Source of the DNA: Planctomycetota bacterium
Lineage (GTDB): Bacteria > Planctomycetota > Phycisphaerae > UBA1845 > Fen-1342
Direction of reading: 5' to 3'
DNA: 34,036 bases
Assembly: GCA_022574815.1 (NCBI GenBank)
Contig: JACZRH010000010.1
Location: 1-34,036, forward strand
Position 1 is the stretch's first letter. Every line of letters begins with the position of its first letter. Under the pieces are notes generated by a model, which saw only the letters and a list, made by a program, of their open reading frames with translations, did no database searches and was not told the origin of the DNA. The translations under genes and the position numbers were made by a program. Of the stretch, positions 7,937 to 16,838 are shown one piece after another.

Positions 7937-10900
7937 ATGAGACGTAAGCGGAAGGAAACGAAACGCGGCACGATCCTGCTCATGGTGGTGGGGCTGTTGT
8001 CGATGCTGTTCATCATCATATCGGCCTATTTGACGCTGGCACGCTTCGAACGCCACACGTCTCAGCAGGTCCGCCAGGGGCGCGAGATCGACGACATCAT
8101 TGACACGGTCAACGAACTCGTAATGCAGAAGCTGATCGAGCAGTGGACCGATAACAATGGCAACATGCTCTCGGACGGAGCGAACCTGCCCGACAACTTC
8201 GCGTTCGCCGACATTCCCGGCTATCGCGGATCGGGCGTCCAGGCGTCGCACGAATTGGTGCGTGCGGCGACGAGCATGCTGGGGTCGACGAGCGTGTATA
8301 TCACGCCAGCGGTGACCATGCTCAACGGATACATCCGGAGCGGTTCGACCGTATCGGTGGGATACTCGCGTGGTGGCAGTGTCGATTGGCTGCTCGATGA
8401 TCTCCTACCCGTTTGGAGTGACCGGCGCCACACCACTGGCATCGCCTCGTCCGCTTATCTTGCCTCGTTGTCGAGGTTTGCCCGGGATCCCTACACCGAC
8501 GCCGACGGCGACGGGATCGGAGACTCCTATCTGCCGGGCCTGGCGTTGGCGAGCGAGCTGGCGGGCGCGATCGCGGGGGTTCCGGTTCGCGTCCCGACCG
8601 GGGAACCGGCTTTTATCTGGCCGCCCAGTGACTCAAGAAGTGTGCCGGCTCGTCGGTTTCTGGAAACCGCGCGCTATATAACGTCGGTGCGGGTCATTCC
8701 GAACAGCGGCATGGTGAGTCTGGACGTCCCCTTTGCACACGGCGAGTTCTTGCAGCACACCTTCGCTTACGTGAACAAGGAGCCGGCCGGGACTGCGTTT
8801 CCGCCGTCCGGCTCCGGCATGAGCCTCGACGACTTCATTCGGCGGATGCGGGCCGAGGCACCGTCGATCGAGCCACTCTTGCGTCGGCGGGGCGCTTTGC
8901 CGTCGGCGGGCATCGATCCGACCAACCCGCAAGCTCGTCGCGACGCCGATTTCGCGCGCGTGCCCGCGATCGTTCGCATGCTCGAGAATGACTACGAGCG
9001 TACGTTCGTCTCGGGATTCCGGGTCGGCCAGTCCGGGCAGGAGCGCGAGCACTACCAGCGCTTCAATCTCGGACACCCGCGCGGAAACGAGTGGGAGCGT
9101 GCCCGGCAGGGGCTCTGGCTCGACGCGACGACCTTCAACGTGACGATTCCGTTGTTCGATCAAAGCGGGGCCAACGTCGGCGCAGGCGGTTTCGCGGTCA
9201 TGCAGTTTTACGACCGGCGGCACTTGTTCACATCGAAGAGCAACAGCGACGAGCTGGCCCGCAAGCAAGGATCGCCGCCGAATCCCCCGGGCCAGCCTTT
9301 CGGGACGCGCGCAGGTGAGCTGAAGTTTTATCTGGGCGATATCGATCAGTGCTACAGGGTCGATCCGGGCACGGGCGTGGTCCGCTTCGATTCAATTGCG
9401 GCGCAGCCGGTGCTGCGGCGCATAATGAACTTGTACTACGACATGCTCGAGGGCTACAAGGACTGGAAGACGGTTGCCGGCAATCCGAACGAAGAAGCCG
9501 TCTCGCGGCTGCAGCAGGCGGCGATGTTGACGGTCAATACGGTAGCGTTTGCGGCGCCGCGCACGGCCGATCAAAACGCGCAGTTGCCGGGTTTCATCGA
9601 CGTCGTTCGGTTTAGCCCCGGCACGATCTCGCCGGCACCGGTCTATTACGGCTACGGTCCGCAGCCGTTCATTACTCAGGCCATTGTATATCGTGACGAC
9701 GATGATGCCCGCGCCGTTGGCGTGGAGTTTTACAACCCGAACGAACCTTTTCGTGTGCGTAGCATAAACGACGAGCACGCGCTGTATCTGCCGCAGTTTG
9801 CGGTCAGTCTGAACAATGAATACGACGATCCCATCAATGGGATAAGTCCGGGTGCGCTTCGCCCGCTGGACTGGTCACGGAACATAGGCATTCCGCGACG
9901 GTTCCCAGGCCGTCGGTTCATGACTCTCTCAATCAGCAACAGTGGTGGCAATGGCTTTTTCAAGGGACGGTCGGATGGCGGTGAGATCGATCTCGCCGTG
10001 GGGCTAAACGGGAACGGCAAGATCACCATCAAGCTCTGGCGAGCCGACTTTGAAACGGCCCTCACGTCTAACCCTGCGGGCACCTGGCATTTGGTGGACA
10101 AGTTTACAGTTCCCGATGCGGATCCGCCGCAAAGCGGTGTGGGTCAATGGCTGTCGACTTACCGCGACACTCGAGCCGAGGACTATTTCGGGCTTGATAC
10201 CAGCCGTGTACCCGCGGTTCCTACTCGTTGGCGAATGGCGTTGGGCTTCCGGGACACGGACCGATTGTACCCCACGGCCAGCCGCGGATCCGGTCCACCC
10301 TCGGGCACCATTATGATTACTTACGGCGCTGTGGGACCCGGTCACCTCCCCGCGGTTGTTCCGTTCGGGCCGACGACTCCGCTGTACACGATGAACGCGC
10401 CGATCATCGAGCCGAACGGTCTGCGCATCAGCATCAGAGTGCATGACGTCGACCGCCCCCCTTCGTTCCCCACCGTCGGCTTCATGCACTTCGTGCCGCG
10501 TTTTTCGCACGTCAGGCAGGCGGCGACGGACTTTGAGCCGATGAGCGCGGTTCTGCGCGATCAGTGGATGGCGCGTAACTATAGCTTTACCACGAGCCAG
10601 AGCCCGCCGGCCGACTTCGGCCATATGCCGATCTTCGACAACGAGCAGAAGGCCGATGCGGGCGGGCAGTTCGACGATGCGCGGGCCGGGCGGATCCCGT
10701 GGGGGCTGCTGGTCTATGATTACTTCACGACGCTGGATCCGAGCACCGTGGATCCCTACCGCGTGCCGGGGCGCATCAACATCAACGCTGCCCCGTGGTG
10801 GGTGCTGGCGTCGCTGCCCGTCGTCGAGCCGGCGACGTTGTTCGGTGAGTATGGCCGGATGATGACGCCGCCGTCGCCGGCGTTCTGGAGCGGCGCGGGA

Positions 10901-11608
10901 ATCCTGTTCGGCGTCGGCAATGAGCCCGCGCCCGGGGTGCCTCTGCCGCGCTATGCAGTCGCCGACAGTCCGCGCACAGCCGGAGTGCCACTGATCAGCA
11001 CGGCGGATCCTAGTTGGCACTACCTGGGTCCGCGGCTGGCACAATCCATCGCCAGCTACCGCGATCGGATTCAGTATGCTCTAAATGTAACGACGGAGTT
11101 CTGGAACTCCGATGACCGGATGGGTTACCGCAGCACGCCAATCTACGTCGGGATGCGCCTAGGATCTCGACCGTCGACGTCGAACCCGCGCAAGTACGGA
11201 TTCGTCAGCGTCGGCGAGTTAGCCAACGTCAAGGGCTTCGCGTCTACGATTTATGACCCGGCGAACGGGTTACCGGTTCTGGATCCAGCAATCCAGGTCG
11301 AACCACCGCTTTCCGTGTTCAACACGATGCGGGCGCAACCTCGCGCCGCCGACTTTTTCAAAGCCGTCAGCCTGATGGCGATGCTGGACTCGCACTTCCT
11401 CACGACGCGCGGCAACACGTTTACGGTGTACGTGTCGGTCATGGACCGCGAGAACCCGCAGGCCAGCGTCCGCTCGCAGATCACGGTCGACCGCAGCAAC
11501 CTGCTGCCGCAGTTGATTCCGGGGCGAGGCACTCTTCAGAGCCGCGGGATGCCCGCGATCATCGCTCAGCGGCAGATTGCGTATTCCAATACGCGGTTCG
11601 ACGACTGA
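7937..11608 (+). CDS. gspK: Giant GspK-like minor pseudopilin (1223 residues)
   Basis: The N-terminus KRG|TILLMVVGLLSMLFIIISAYLTLARFE matches the GspK pattern: a prepilin-type cleavage site but no Glu at +5. Near the C-terminus G945-R-I-N-I-N-A-A-P953 WWVLASLP is the GspK signature that precedes its helix-hairpin-helix element. The later segments RLAQSIASYRD and FVSVGELANVKGF also match GspK. A calcium-type loop DADGDGIGDS starts at D188. GspK normally caps the pseudopilus tip with GspI and GspJ and has about 300-330 residues, so this copy carries roughly 900 extra, mostly between residue 200 and 940. I recognise no domain in that insert. ATG 7937 follows GGTGAGTT, a weak ribosome site. Family assignment is strong at both ends; what the extra mass does is unknown. 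Confidence 0.82.
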   Translation: MRRKRKETKRGTILLMVVGLLSMLFIIISAYLTLARFERHTSQQVRQGREIDDIIDTVNELVMQKLIEQWTDNNGNMLSDGANLPDNFAFADIPGYRGSGVQASHELVRAATSMLGSTSVYITPAVTMLNGYIRSGSTVSVGYSRGGSVDWLLDDLLPVWSDRRHTTGIASSAYLASLSRFARDPYTDADGDGIGDSYLPGLALASELAGAIAGVPVRVPTGEPAFIWPPSDSRSVPARRFLETARYITSVRVIPNSGMVSLDVPFAHGEFLQHTFAYVNKEPAGTAFPPSGSGMSLDDFIRRMRAEAPSIEPLLRRRGALPSAGIDPTNPQARRDADFARVPAIVRMLENDYERTFVSGFRVGQSGQEREHYQRFNLGHPRGNEWERARQGLWLDATTFNVTIPLFDQSGANVGAGGFAVMQFYDRRHLFTSKSNSDELARKQGSPPNPPGQPFGTRAGELKFYLGDIDQCYRVDPGTGVVRFDSIAAQPVLRRIMNLYYDMLEGYKDWKTVAGNPNEEAVSRLQQAAMLTVNTVAFAAPRTADQNAQLPGFIDVVRFSPGTISPAPVYYGYGPQPFITQAIVYRDDDDARAVGVEFYNPNEPFRVRSINDEHALYLPQFAVSLNNEYDDPINGISPGALRPLDWSRNIGIPRRFPGRRFMTLSISNSGGNGFFKGRSDGGEIDLAVGLNGNGKITIKLWRADFETALTSNPAGTWHLVDKFTVPDADPPQSGVGQWLSTYRDTRAEDYFGLDTSRVPAVPTRWRMALGFRDTDRLYPTASRGSGPPSGTIMITYGAVGPGHLPAVVPFGPTTPLYTMNAPIIEPNGLRISIRVHDVDRPPSFPTVGFMHFVPRFSHVRQAATDFEPMSAVLRDQWMARNYSFTTSQSPPADFGHMPIFDNEQKADAGGQFDDARAGRIPWGLLVYDYFTTLDPSTVDPYRVPGRININAAPWWVLASLPVVEPATLFGEYGRMMTPPSPAFWSGAGILFGVGNEPAPGVPLPRYAVADSPRTAGVPLISTADPSWHYLGPRLAQSIASYRDRIQYALNVTTEFWNSDDRMGYRSTPIYVGMRLGSRPSTSNPRKYGFVSVGELANVKGFASTIYDPANGLPVLDPAIQVEPPLSVFNTMRAQPRAADFFKAVSLMAMLDSHFLTTRGNTFTVYVSVMDRENPQASVRSQITVDRSNLLPQLIPGRGTLQSRGMPAIIAQRQIAYSNTRFDD

Positions 11609-11643
11609 GTCTCGTTCAGGTTTTGCGCACGCGAGTTTGGAGC

Positions 11644-11669
11644 GGCCGGCGTTCGTCGGCCCTCCTTTT
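11644..11669 (+). terminator. Candidate terminator after the GspK-like gene
   Basis: GGCCGGC (11644-11650) pairs with GTCGGCC (11655-11661), including one G-U pair, around a GTTC loop. CTCCTTTT follows. It lies 35 nt after the stop codon. The T-run is short and interrupted, so termination strength is uncertain. Confidence 0.5.
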
Positions 11670-11814
11670 GGGGGGAGCGAGCGCGACGGGCGGTGACTCG
11701 CGCGGGGCCGGATGGCACGGACGGCACCAGCCGCAGAGCATCGGACAGCCCCATTGATGGAGCGGCGGAGCCAGGAGGCCTGCGTTTTGCGGGTCGTGGA
11801 CGGGAAGCGGTGCT

Positions 11815-11861
11815 CCCGGCGTACGACGGCCGGTGGTGGGCCCGGCGTAGAACGGCCGGTG
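11815..11861. repeat. Tandem imperfect 21-bp direct repeat (26-bp period)
   Basis: The copies at 11815-11835 and 11841-11861 both read CCCGGCGTA..ACGGCCGGTG and differ at two or three central bases. A related string (GCCGGCGTTCGTCGGCC) occurs inside the hairpin at 11644. The repeats lie about 45 nt upstream of the tRNA-Thr/tuf promoter, so they could bind an activator. They may also be simple GC-rich drift. Confidence 0.5.
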
Positions 11862-11905
11862 CGGGGCCGGGCCGCTGCATCGGCGCTCGACCTCGATTTT
11901 TGATT

Positions 11906-11933
11906 TTGACAAGCCGGGATGGGGCTTTACAAT
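11906..11933 (+). promoter_or_regulatory. Sigma-70-type promoter for tRNA-Thr and tuf
   Basis: TTGACA (11906-11911) is a perfect -35 box and TACAAT (11928-11933) a near-perfect -10 box with a 16-bp spacer. It stands out in AT content from the surrounding GC-rich sequence. The expected transcript start is near 11940, about 75 nt before the tRNA, so the tRNA is probably co-transcribed with tuf and processed out. Confidence 0.8.
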
Positions 11934-12015
11934 GCTTAATCCGGTTTTCTCGGCCGGCCTGCACGCATGCGCGTTTGATCCGGCGGCGCCGTTTGTCTGT
12001 ACGTCGCCGGGAATC

Positions 12016-12087
<72 letters not shown>

Positions 12088-12211
12088 TGGTTCATGCTGC
12101 GGCCGGCGTTGGCCGGGTGTGTTACTCGTATGTTTGGAGCAGGTAGACAAAGGGGCCATTCAGCGGCCGCCCCGGGCGTGCTGATCCCCGGGTGACGAGT
12201 GGAGAATACGC

Positions 12212-13444
<1,233 letters not shown>

Positions 13445-13471
13445 CTCGACGACCAAGTCACCGGAACGCCG

Positions 13472-13493
13472 GGCGCGGGGCGGACCCCGCGCC
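13472..13493 (+). terminator. Strong GC hairpin after tuf
   Basis: GGCGCGGGG (13472-13480) and CCCCGCGCC (13485-13493) form a perfect 9-bp stem with a CGGA loop, 27 nt after the tuf stop. No T-run follows, so it may attenuate transcription or protect the 3' end of the message and not act as a classical terminator. The rest of the 215-nt tuf-rpmG gap shows no gene. Confidence 0.45.
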
Positions 13494-13659
13494 AACGCGG
13501 ACTTGCCTGGGGCGGGTGCCTTGTGAACGGTGCTCGGCGGGGTGCGGTCGTTCGTCTGCCGGCCGCGCGGGCTGAACGCTCTCGCCGACCGGGTCGGTCG
13601 GAGGTGCCTTTAATCAAAGCGTTTCGTCGGCCGAGGCGCTAGCTGCTGGAGAGTGCCGA

Positions 13660-13827
13660 ATGGCAAAGGCCCAAAAGCGCGAAAACGTGTGGCTGCAGTG
13701 TACCGAGACGGGCGACTTGAACTATCGTACGTCGGTCAACGTACAGGGCGGCACGCCTAAGTTGCAGCTCAAGAAATACAGCCCTCGGCTGCGCCGCCGT
13801 ACGCTGCACAAGATCAAGCGCAAGTAG
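13660..13827 (+). CDS. rpmG: 50S ribosomal protein L33, zinc-free type
   Basis: The 55-codon frame encodes MAKAQKRENVWLQCTETGD, continues to KKYSPRLRRRTLHKIKRK, and matches bacterial L33 end to end. L33 sits near the E site of the large subunit. Zinc-binding L33 has two CxxC pairs. Here only one Cys remains (C14 in LQCTETG), and the usual KYCP is KYSP, so this is the C-minus form that does not bind zinc. ATG 13660 is preceded by GGAGAG. Its position between tuf and tRNA-Trp/secE is a conserved order. A zinc-binding paralogue might exist elsewhere; none is in this window. Confidence 0.95.
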   Translation: MAKAQKRENVWLQCTETGDLNYRTSVNVQGGTPKLQLKKYSPRLRRRTLHKIKRK

Positions 13828-13832
13828 CGCGT

Positions 13833-13905
13833 AGGAGCGTAGCTCAATTGGAAGAGCAGCTGATTCCAAATCAGCAGGTTGTGGGTTCGAGTCCCTCCGC
13901 TCCTG
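13833..13905 (+). tRNA. tRNA-Trp (anticodon CCA)
   Basis: The acceptor AGGAGCG (13833-13839) pairs perfectly with CGCTCCT (13898-13904), with discriminator G. The anticodon stem GCTGA/TCAGC encloses loop TTCCAAA, giving CCA. The T-loop is TTCGAGT; its stem has one T-T mismatch. CCA is not encoded. It begins 5 nt after the rpmG stop, and tRNA-Trp before secE is a widely conserved arrangement. Confidence 0.97.
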
Positions 13906-13983
13906 GTGATTGGATGACGGGTTGGCGCCCGGTGGAGAGGGCACTGCTCTCGGCATGACGTTGGTTGAGTTGGACGACATTCG

Positions 13984-14562
13984 ATGGCAGAGCAAGGCGC
14001 GGTAAGCACGCCGCCGGAGAGTTCGATGGACGACTCAAACGAGCGGTCGCCGGGGTCGGGGCGGGTGCCCAAGGCCGCGAGTCCGCCGGGCGAGAAGCCT
14101 GCGCGTAAAGCGGGGGGAACCTCGCCTTTGCGGATCTACAAGCCGGGGCAGGGGGCCTATGTGCGCTGGGGGACGGCGGCCGGGGTGGGGATTGTCTCGG
14201 TCGCGGGCGCCGATTTTGTTTTCAAGCAGATGGCCCGCTTCGACCTCAAGGACATGCTCTGGGTGAAGTTCTTCGTTCCGGTGACGGTCGTCGTGGCATT
14301 GTTCTACCTGATTTATCGCTTCGTGGGCCGGAATGAAACGGTCGTCAACTTCATGATCGCGACCGAAAGTGAGATGAAGAAAGTCAATTGGTCCACCCGA
14401 CGTGAAGTGATCGGGGCGACCAAAATCGTCATCGTCACTACCCTGGCGCTAGCGGCGATTCTGTTTTTCGTGGACATTCTGTTCATGCTGCTCTTCAGTT
14501 GGATGGATGTGCTCCAGATCGACCTGATCGGCAACATCTTCGGCACCGGTGAGGGCTCATGA
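13984..14562 (+). CDS. secE: Preprotein translocase subunit SecE
   Basis: SecE clamps the SecY channel. The diagnostic segment ESEMKKVNWSTRREVIGATKIVIVTT, followed by a C-terminal membrane helix (about residues 142-172), is present. Two further hydrophobic segments lie at about 59-80 and 90-113, giving a three-helix SecE as in E. coli. The first 50 residues are Pro/Ser/Gly/Lys-rich and probably disordered, making this 192-residue protein long for SecE. ATG 13984 has no clear ribosome site. ATG 14026 has GGAGAG 4 nt upstream and would remove 14 residues, so it is a real alternative. The TGA overlaps the ATG of nusG (ATGA). Confidence 0.93.
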   Translation: MAEQGAVSTPPESSMDDSNERSPGSGRVPKAASPPGEKPARKAGGTSPLRIYKPGQGAYVRWGTAAGVGIVSVAGADFVFKQMARFDLKDMLWVKFFVPVTVVVALFYLIYRFVGRNETVVNFMIATESEMKKVNWSTRREVIGATKIVIVTTLALAAILFFVDILFMLLFSWMDVLQIDLIGNIFGTGEGS

Positions 14563-15263
14563 TGAGCCAATTGGAAAAAGAACAGCCGCTCGGCGGTGAC
14601 GAAAACCCGACCGGCTCTACCCCCGATCCCACGCCGGATCCGTCGGATGCCGGCGAGTCGGCCCCCGAATCGGCGCCCAACGCTCCGCCCGAGCCGCCGC
14701 CGACCGTGCAGGAAGGCATGAACTGGTATGTCCTGCGCGTCGCGTCGAACAAGGAAGGCCGCGTGCGCGATGCATTGGAGCGCAAGGTCAAAATCGAGAA
14801 GCTCGAGGATTGTATCGGCCGCATCCTGGTCCCCACACAGCGGGAGAAGCGTATGCGCGGCGGGACGGCGCGGGTCTATCACCGCAAGCTCTATCCCGGG
14901 TACGTGTTCGTCGAGATGAAGACCGAGCCGGACGGCAGCGTTCCGGAAGACGTCTGGTTCGTCATCAAGGAGACGACCGGGGTCGGAGACTTCATCGGGT
15001 CGGAGGGCAAACCGTCGGCGATGGGGCTGGTCGATATCGAGAAGATGCTGGCGGCAACGCTGGTGCCGGAAGAGTCGGCAGCGCTGGCCAATCTGAGCTT
15101 CAAGACAGGCGACAAAGTCAAGGTGCGCGAGGGTCCGTTCGAGAACTTCGAAGGCGTGGTGGACGAAATCAATTCGCAAAAGGGCACGGTCCGCGTGATC
15201 GTGACCATCTTTGGGCGGCTGACGCCGATCGAGATCGAGTACTGGCAGGTGGAGGGTCTCTAG
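14559..15263 (+). CDS. nusG: Transcription termination/antitermination factor NusG
   Basis: NusG binds RNA polymerase and links it to ribosomes and Rho. The NGN domain begins at MNWYVLRVASNKEGRV (about residue 54) and includes YPGYVFVEM. The KOW domain is at about 181-234 (FKTGDKVKVREGPFENFEGVVDEI). The protein has 234 residues against 181 in E. coli. The excess is mainly an N-terminal tail of about 53 residues rich in Pro, Glu and Asp. Two ATGs occur in tandem (14559 and 14562); the first overlaps the secE stop. An internal start at M54 would give a canonical NusG, but no strong ribosome site is seen there. Confidence 0.95.
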   Translation: MMSQLEKEQPLGGDENPTGSTPDPTPDPSDAGESAPESAPNAPPEPPPTVQEGMNWYVLRVASNKEGRVRDALERKVKIEKLEDCIGRILVPTQREKRMRGGTARVYHRKLYPGYVFVEMKTEPDGSVPEDVWFVIKETTGVGDFIGSEGKPSAMGLVDIEKMLAATLVPEESAALANLSFKTGDKVKVREGPFENFEGVVDEINSQKGTVRVIVTIFGRLTPIEIEYWQVEGL

Positions 15264-15275
15264 GCCCCGGCCGAC

Positions 15276-15304
15276 TTGGCACATGCGGTGCTAGATGCTA
15301 CAGT
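15276..15304 (+). promoter_or_regulatory. Candidate promoter for the ribosomal protein L11 operon
   Basis: TTGGCA (15276-15281) and TACAGT (15299-15304) are separated by 17 bp and lie in the 105-nt gap between nusG and rplK. In many bacteria rplKA has its own promoter after secE-nusG, which fits. The match is 5/6 and 4/6 to sigma-70 consensus. Confidence 0.55.
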
Positions 15305-15368
15305 ACGCGGCTCGGCGCTGTGCGGGCCTTTCACCCGCGGGCCGCGAGAGCCTTGACAGGGAAGCGGA

Positions 15369-15821
15369 ATGGCAAAAGCGATCATCGCGAAAATCAAACT
15401 CCAGGCTCCCGGCGGAAAGGCGACGCCCGCCCCGCCCGTCGGCCCCGCGCTGGGCCAGCACGGTGTGAACATCGGGCAGTTCGTCTCGCAGTTCAACGAA
15501 CGCACCAAGAACATGGACGGCGTGACCTGCCCGGTCGAGCTGACGGTCTACAAGGACAAGAGCTTCGAATTCATCGTCAAGAGCCCCCCGGCGGCCGTGC
15601 TGCTCCAAAAGGCGGCCAAGCCCATCGACGAGAGCTTGGCAATCGTCGAGAAGGGCTCCGGTGTGCCGAACGTCGAGAAGGTCGGGCGCGTCACGCAGGA
15701 GGATCTGCGCAAGATCGCCGAGACCAAGATGAACGATTTGAATGCGTTCGACCTGGACGCGGCCGCCCGGATCATCGCCGGCACCGCGCGTTCGATGGGC
15801 ATCGAGGTAATCGACGGATGA
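15369..15821 (+). CDS. rplK: 50S ribosomal protein L11
   Basis: L11 binds the GTPase-associated region of 23S rRNA. The N-terminal domain carries the typical [23 protein letters not shown] motif. The C-terminal RNA-binding domain includes [38 protein letters not shown]. At 150 residues it has the normal family length (about 140-150). ATG 15369 follows GGGAAGCGGA. The stop overlaps the next small gene by 4 nt (ATGA at 15818-15821). Confidence 0.97.
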   Translation: MAKAIIAKIKLQAPGGKATPAPPVGPALGQHGVNIGQFVSQFNERTKNMDGVTCPVELTVYKDKSFEFIVKSPPAAVLLQKAAKPIDESLAIVEKGSGVPNVEKVGRVTQEDLRKIAETKMNDLNAFDLDAAARIIAGTARSMGIEVIDG

Positions 15822-16048
15822 ACACCGGGCAACTGGTCAACAAGTATCTCCTCTCGGCCCGCTTCGGCGACTTCGGCATCGCCTGGAGCTTGGGCGTGGA
15901 GACCGAGGATGAGGAGCAGCACGAGATCAGCCTGCCCGACGGGGCGGCCGCCCGAGCGCTGCTCGATCTGGCCCGCTTCGACGAGACGTTGTATTTCGAC
16001 CCGAAAACCAAGACGCTCAGCACCGGCTGGAACAATCCGGGGAGCTGA
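15818..16048 (+). CDS. Unknown 76-residue protein inserted between rplK and rplA
   Basis: The frame starts at an ATG overlapping the rplK stop (ATGA) and ends 87 nt before rplA. The protein begins [20 protein letters not shown], has an acidic middle (ETEDEEQHE) and ends [10 protein letters not shown]. It has no membrane helix, signal peptide or metal motif. I do not recognise the family. The residue mix is that of a folded soluble protein, and the tight overlap implies translational coupling to L11. The same frame stays open far upstream across nusG and rplK, but that part is a shadow. Possible roles are ribosome-associated or regulatory, by position only. Confidence 0.7.
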   Translation: MNTGQLVNKYLLSARFGDFGIAWSLGVETEDEEQHEISLPDGAAARALLDLARFDETLYFDPKTKTLSTGWNNPGS

Positions 16049-16135
16049 CCGCGACGAGCGCCGGCCCGTGTGCGGCGCAGGACAAAACGGGCCCGACCAC
16101 AGGCCGCTTCGATCAACAGTGGGAGCATTTTCGCA

Positions 16136-16834
16136 ATGCGAACGCGCAGCAAACGCTACAAGAAAGACCTGCAGAAGGTCTCGCAAGAGCCCATCCCTCT
16201 GGACGACGCGATCCAGCGTCTCAAGAGCCTCGGCCAAACCAAATTCGACCAGACCATCGACCTCGTCTGCCACCTCGGCATCGACGCACGCCAAGCCGAT
16301 CAGATGATCCGCGGCTCGGTGGGCCTTCCCAAAGGCATCGGCAGGTCGCGGCGCGTGATCGCGTTTTGCGGCGACGGGGACGTCGAAGCGGCTAAGGAAG
16401 CCGGGGCGATCGAGGCCGGCGGCGAAGAGTTGGTCGCCAAGGTGCAGAAGGGCTGGCTCGATTTCGACGTCGCGATCGCGCACCCGTCGATGATGGGCAA
16501 GGTCGGCAAGCTCGGCCGCCTGCTCGGCCCGCAGGGGAAAATGCCCTCGCCCAAGAGCGGCACGGTCACGCCCGACGTGATCACCGCCGTCCGCGAGTAC
16601 TCGGCGGGCAAGGTCGAGTTTCGCAACGACGCCGGCGGCAACGTCCACGCCCCGGTCGGCAAGATGAGCTTCACCGCCGAAGACCTGCACGAGAACATCG
16701 TCGCGTTCGTCAATCACATTCGGAAAATGAAACCGCCCGCCGCCAAGGGACATTATCTCAAGAAAGTCTGCATCAGCGGGACGATGACGCCCGCGATCAT
16801 GGTGCAGGTGCCGGCTGCCGGCGGATTGGAGTAG
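16136..16834 (+). CDS. rplA: 50S ribosomal protein L1
   Basis: L1 forms the mobile stalk at the E site and often represses its own operon. The 232-residue protein carries KFDQTIDLVCHLGID, the core GRLLGPQGKMPSPKSGTVTPD (the L1 signature GxMPxPK) and the C-terminal HIRKMKPPAAKGHYLKKVCISGTM. Length matches E. coli (234). ATG 16136 fits the family N-terminus (MRTRSKRYKKD) and follows GGGAG at a slightly long distance. An earlier in-frame ATG at 16070 would add 22 residues without homology, so I rejected it. Confidence 0.96.
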   Translation: MRTRSKRYKKDLQKVSQEPIPLDDAIQRLKSLGQTKFDQTIDLVCHLGIDARQADQMIRGSVGLPKGIGRSRRVIAFCGDGDVEAAKEAGAIEAGGEELVAKVQKGWLDFDVAIAHPSMMGKVGKLGRLLGPQGKMPSPKSGTVTPDVITAVREYSAGKVEFRNDAGGNVHAPVGKMSFTAEDLHENIVAFVNHIRKMKPPAAKGHYLKKVCISGTMTPAIMVQVPAAGGLE

Positions 16835-16838
16835 CGGC

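Larger units (their letters stand above)
11609..12015. other. Intergenic region between the pseudopilus cluster and the tRNA-Thr/tuf unit
   Basis: This 407-nt stretch contains no credible gene. It holds a hairpin that could end the pseudopilus transcript (11644-11669), a two-copy tandem repeat (11815-11861) and a strong sigma-70-like promoter (11906-11933) for the tRNA-Thr/tuf unit. The remaining sequence is very GC-rich and otherwise featureless to me. Confidence 0.7.

Noticed and set aside
11609-12015. Possible CRISPR or longer repeat array
   Set aside because: Only two imperfect tandem copies exist, without spacers of regular length, and no cas genes are in the window.
14810-15817. Long plus-strand frame across nusG and rplK
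   Set aside because: Arg/Gly-rich shadow of two certain genes. Only its last 76 codons after the rplK stop form a plausible protein, reported separately.
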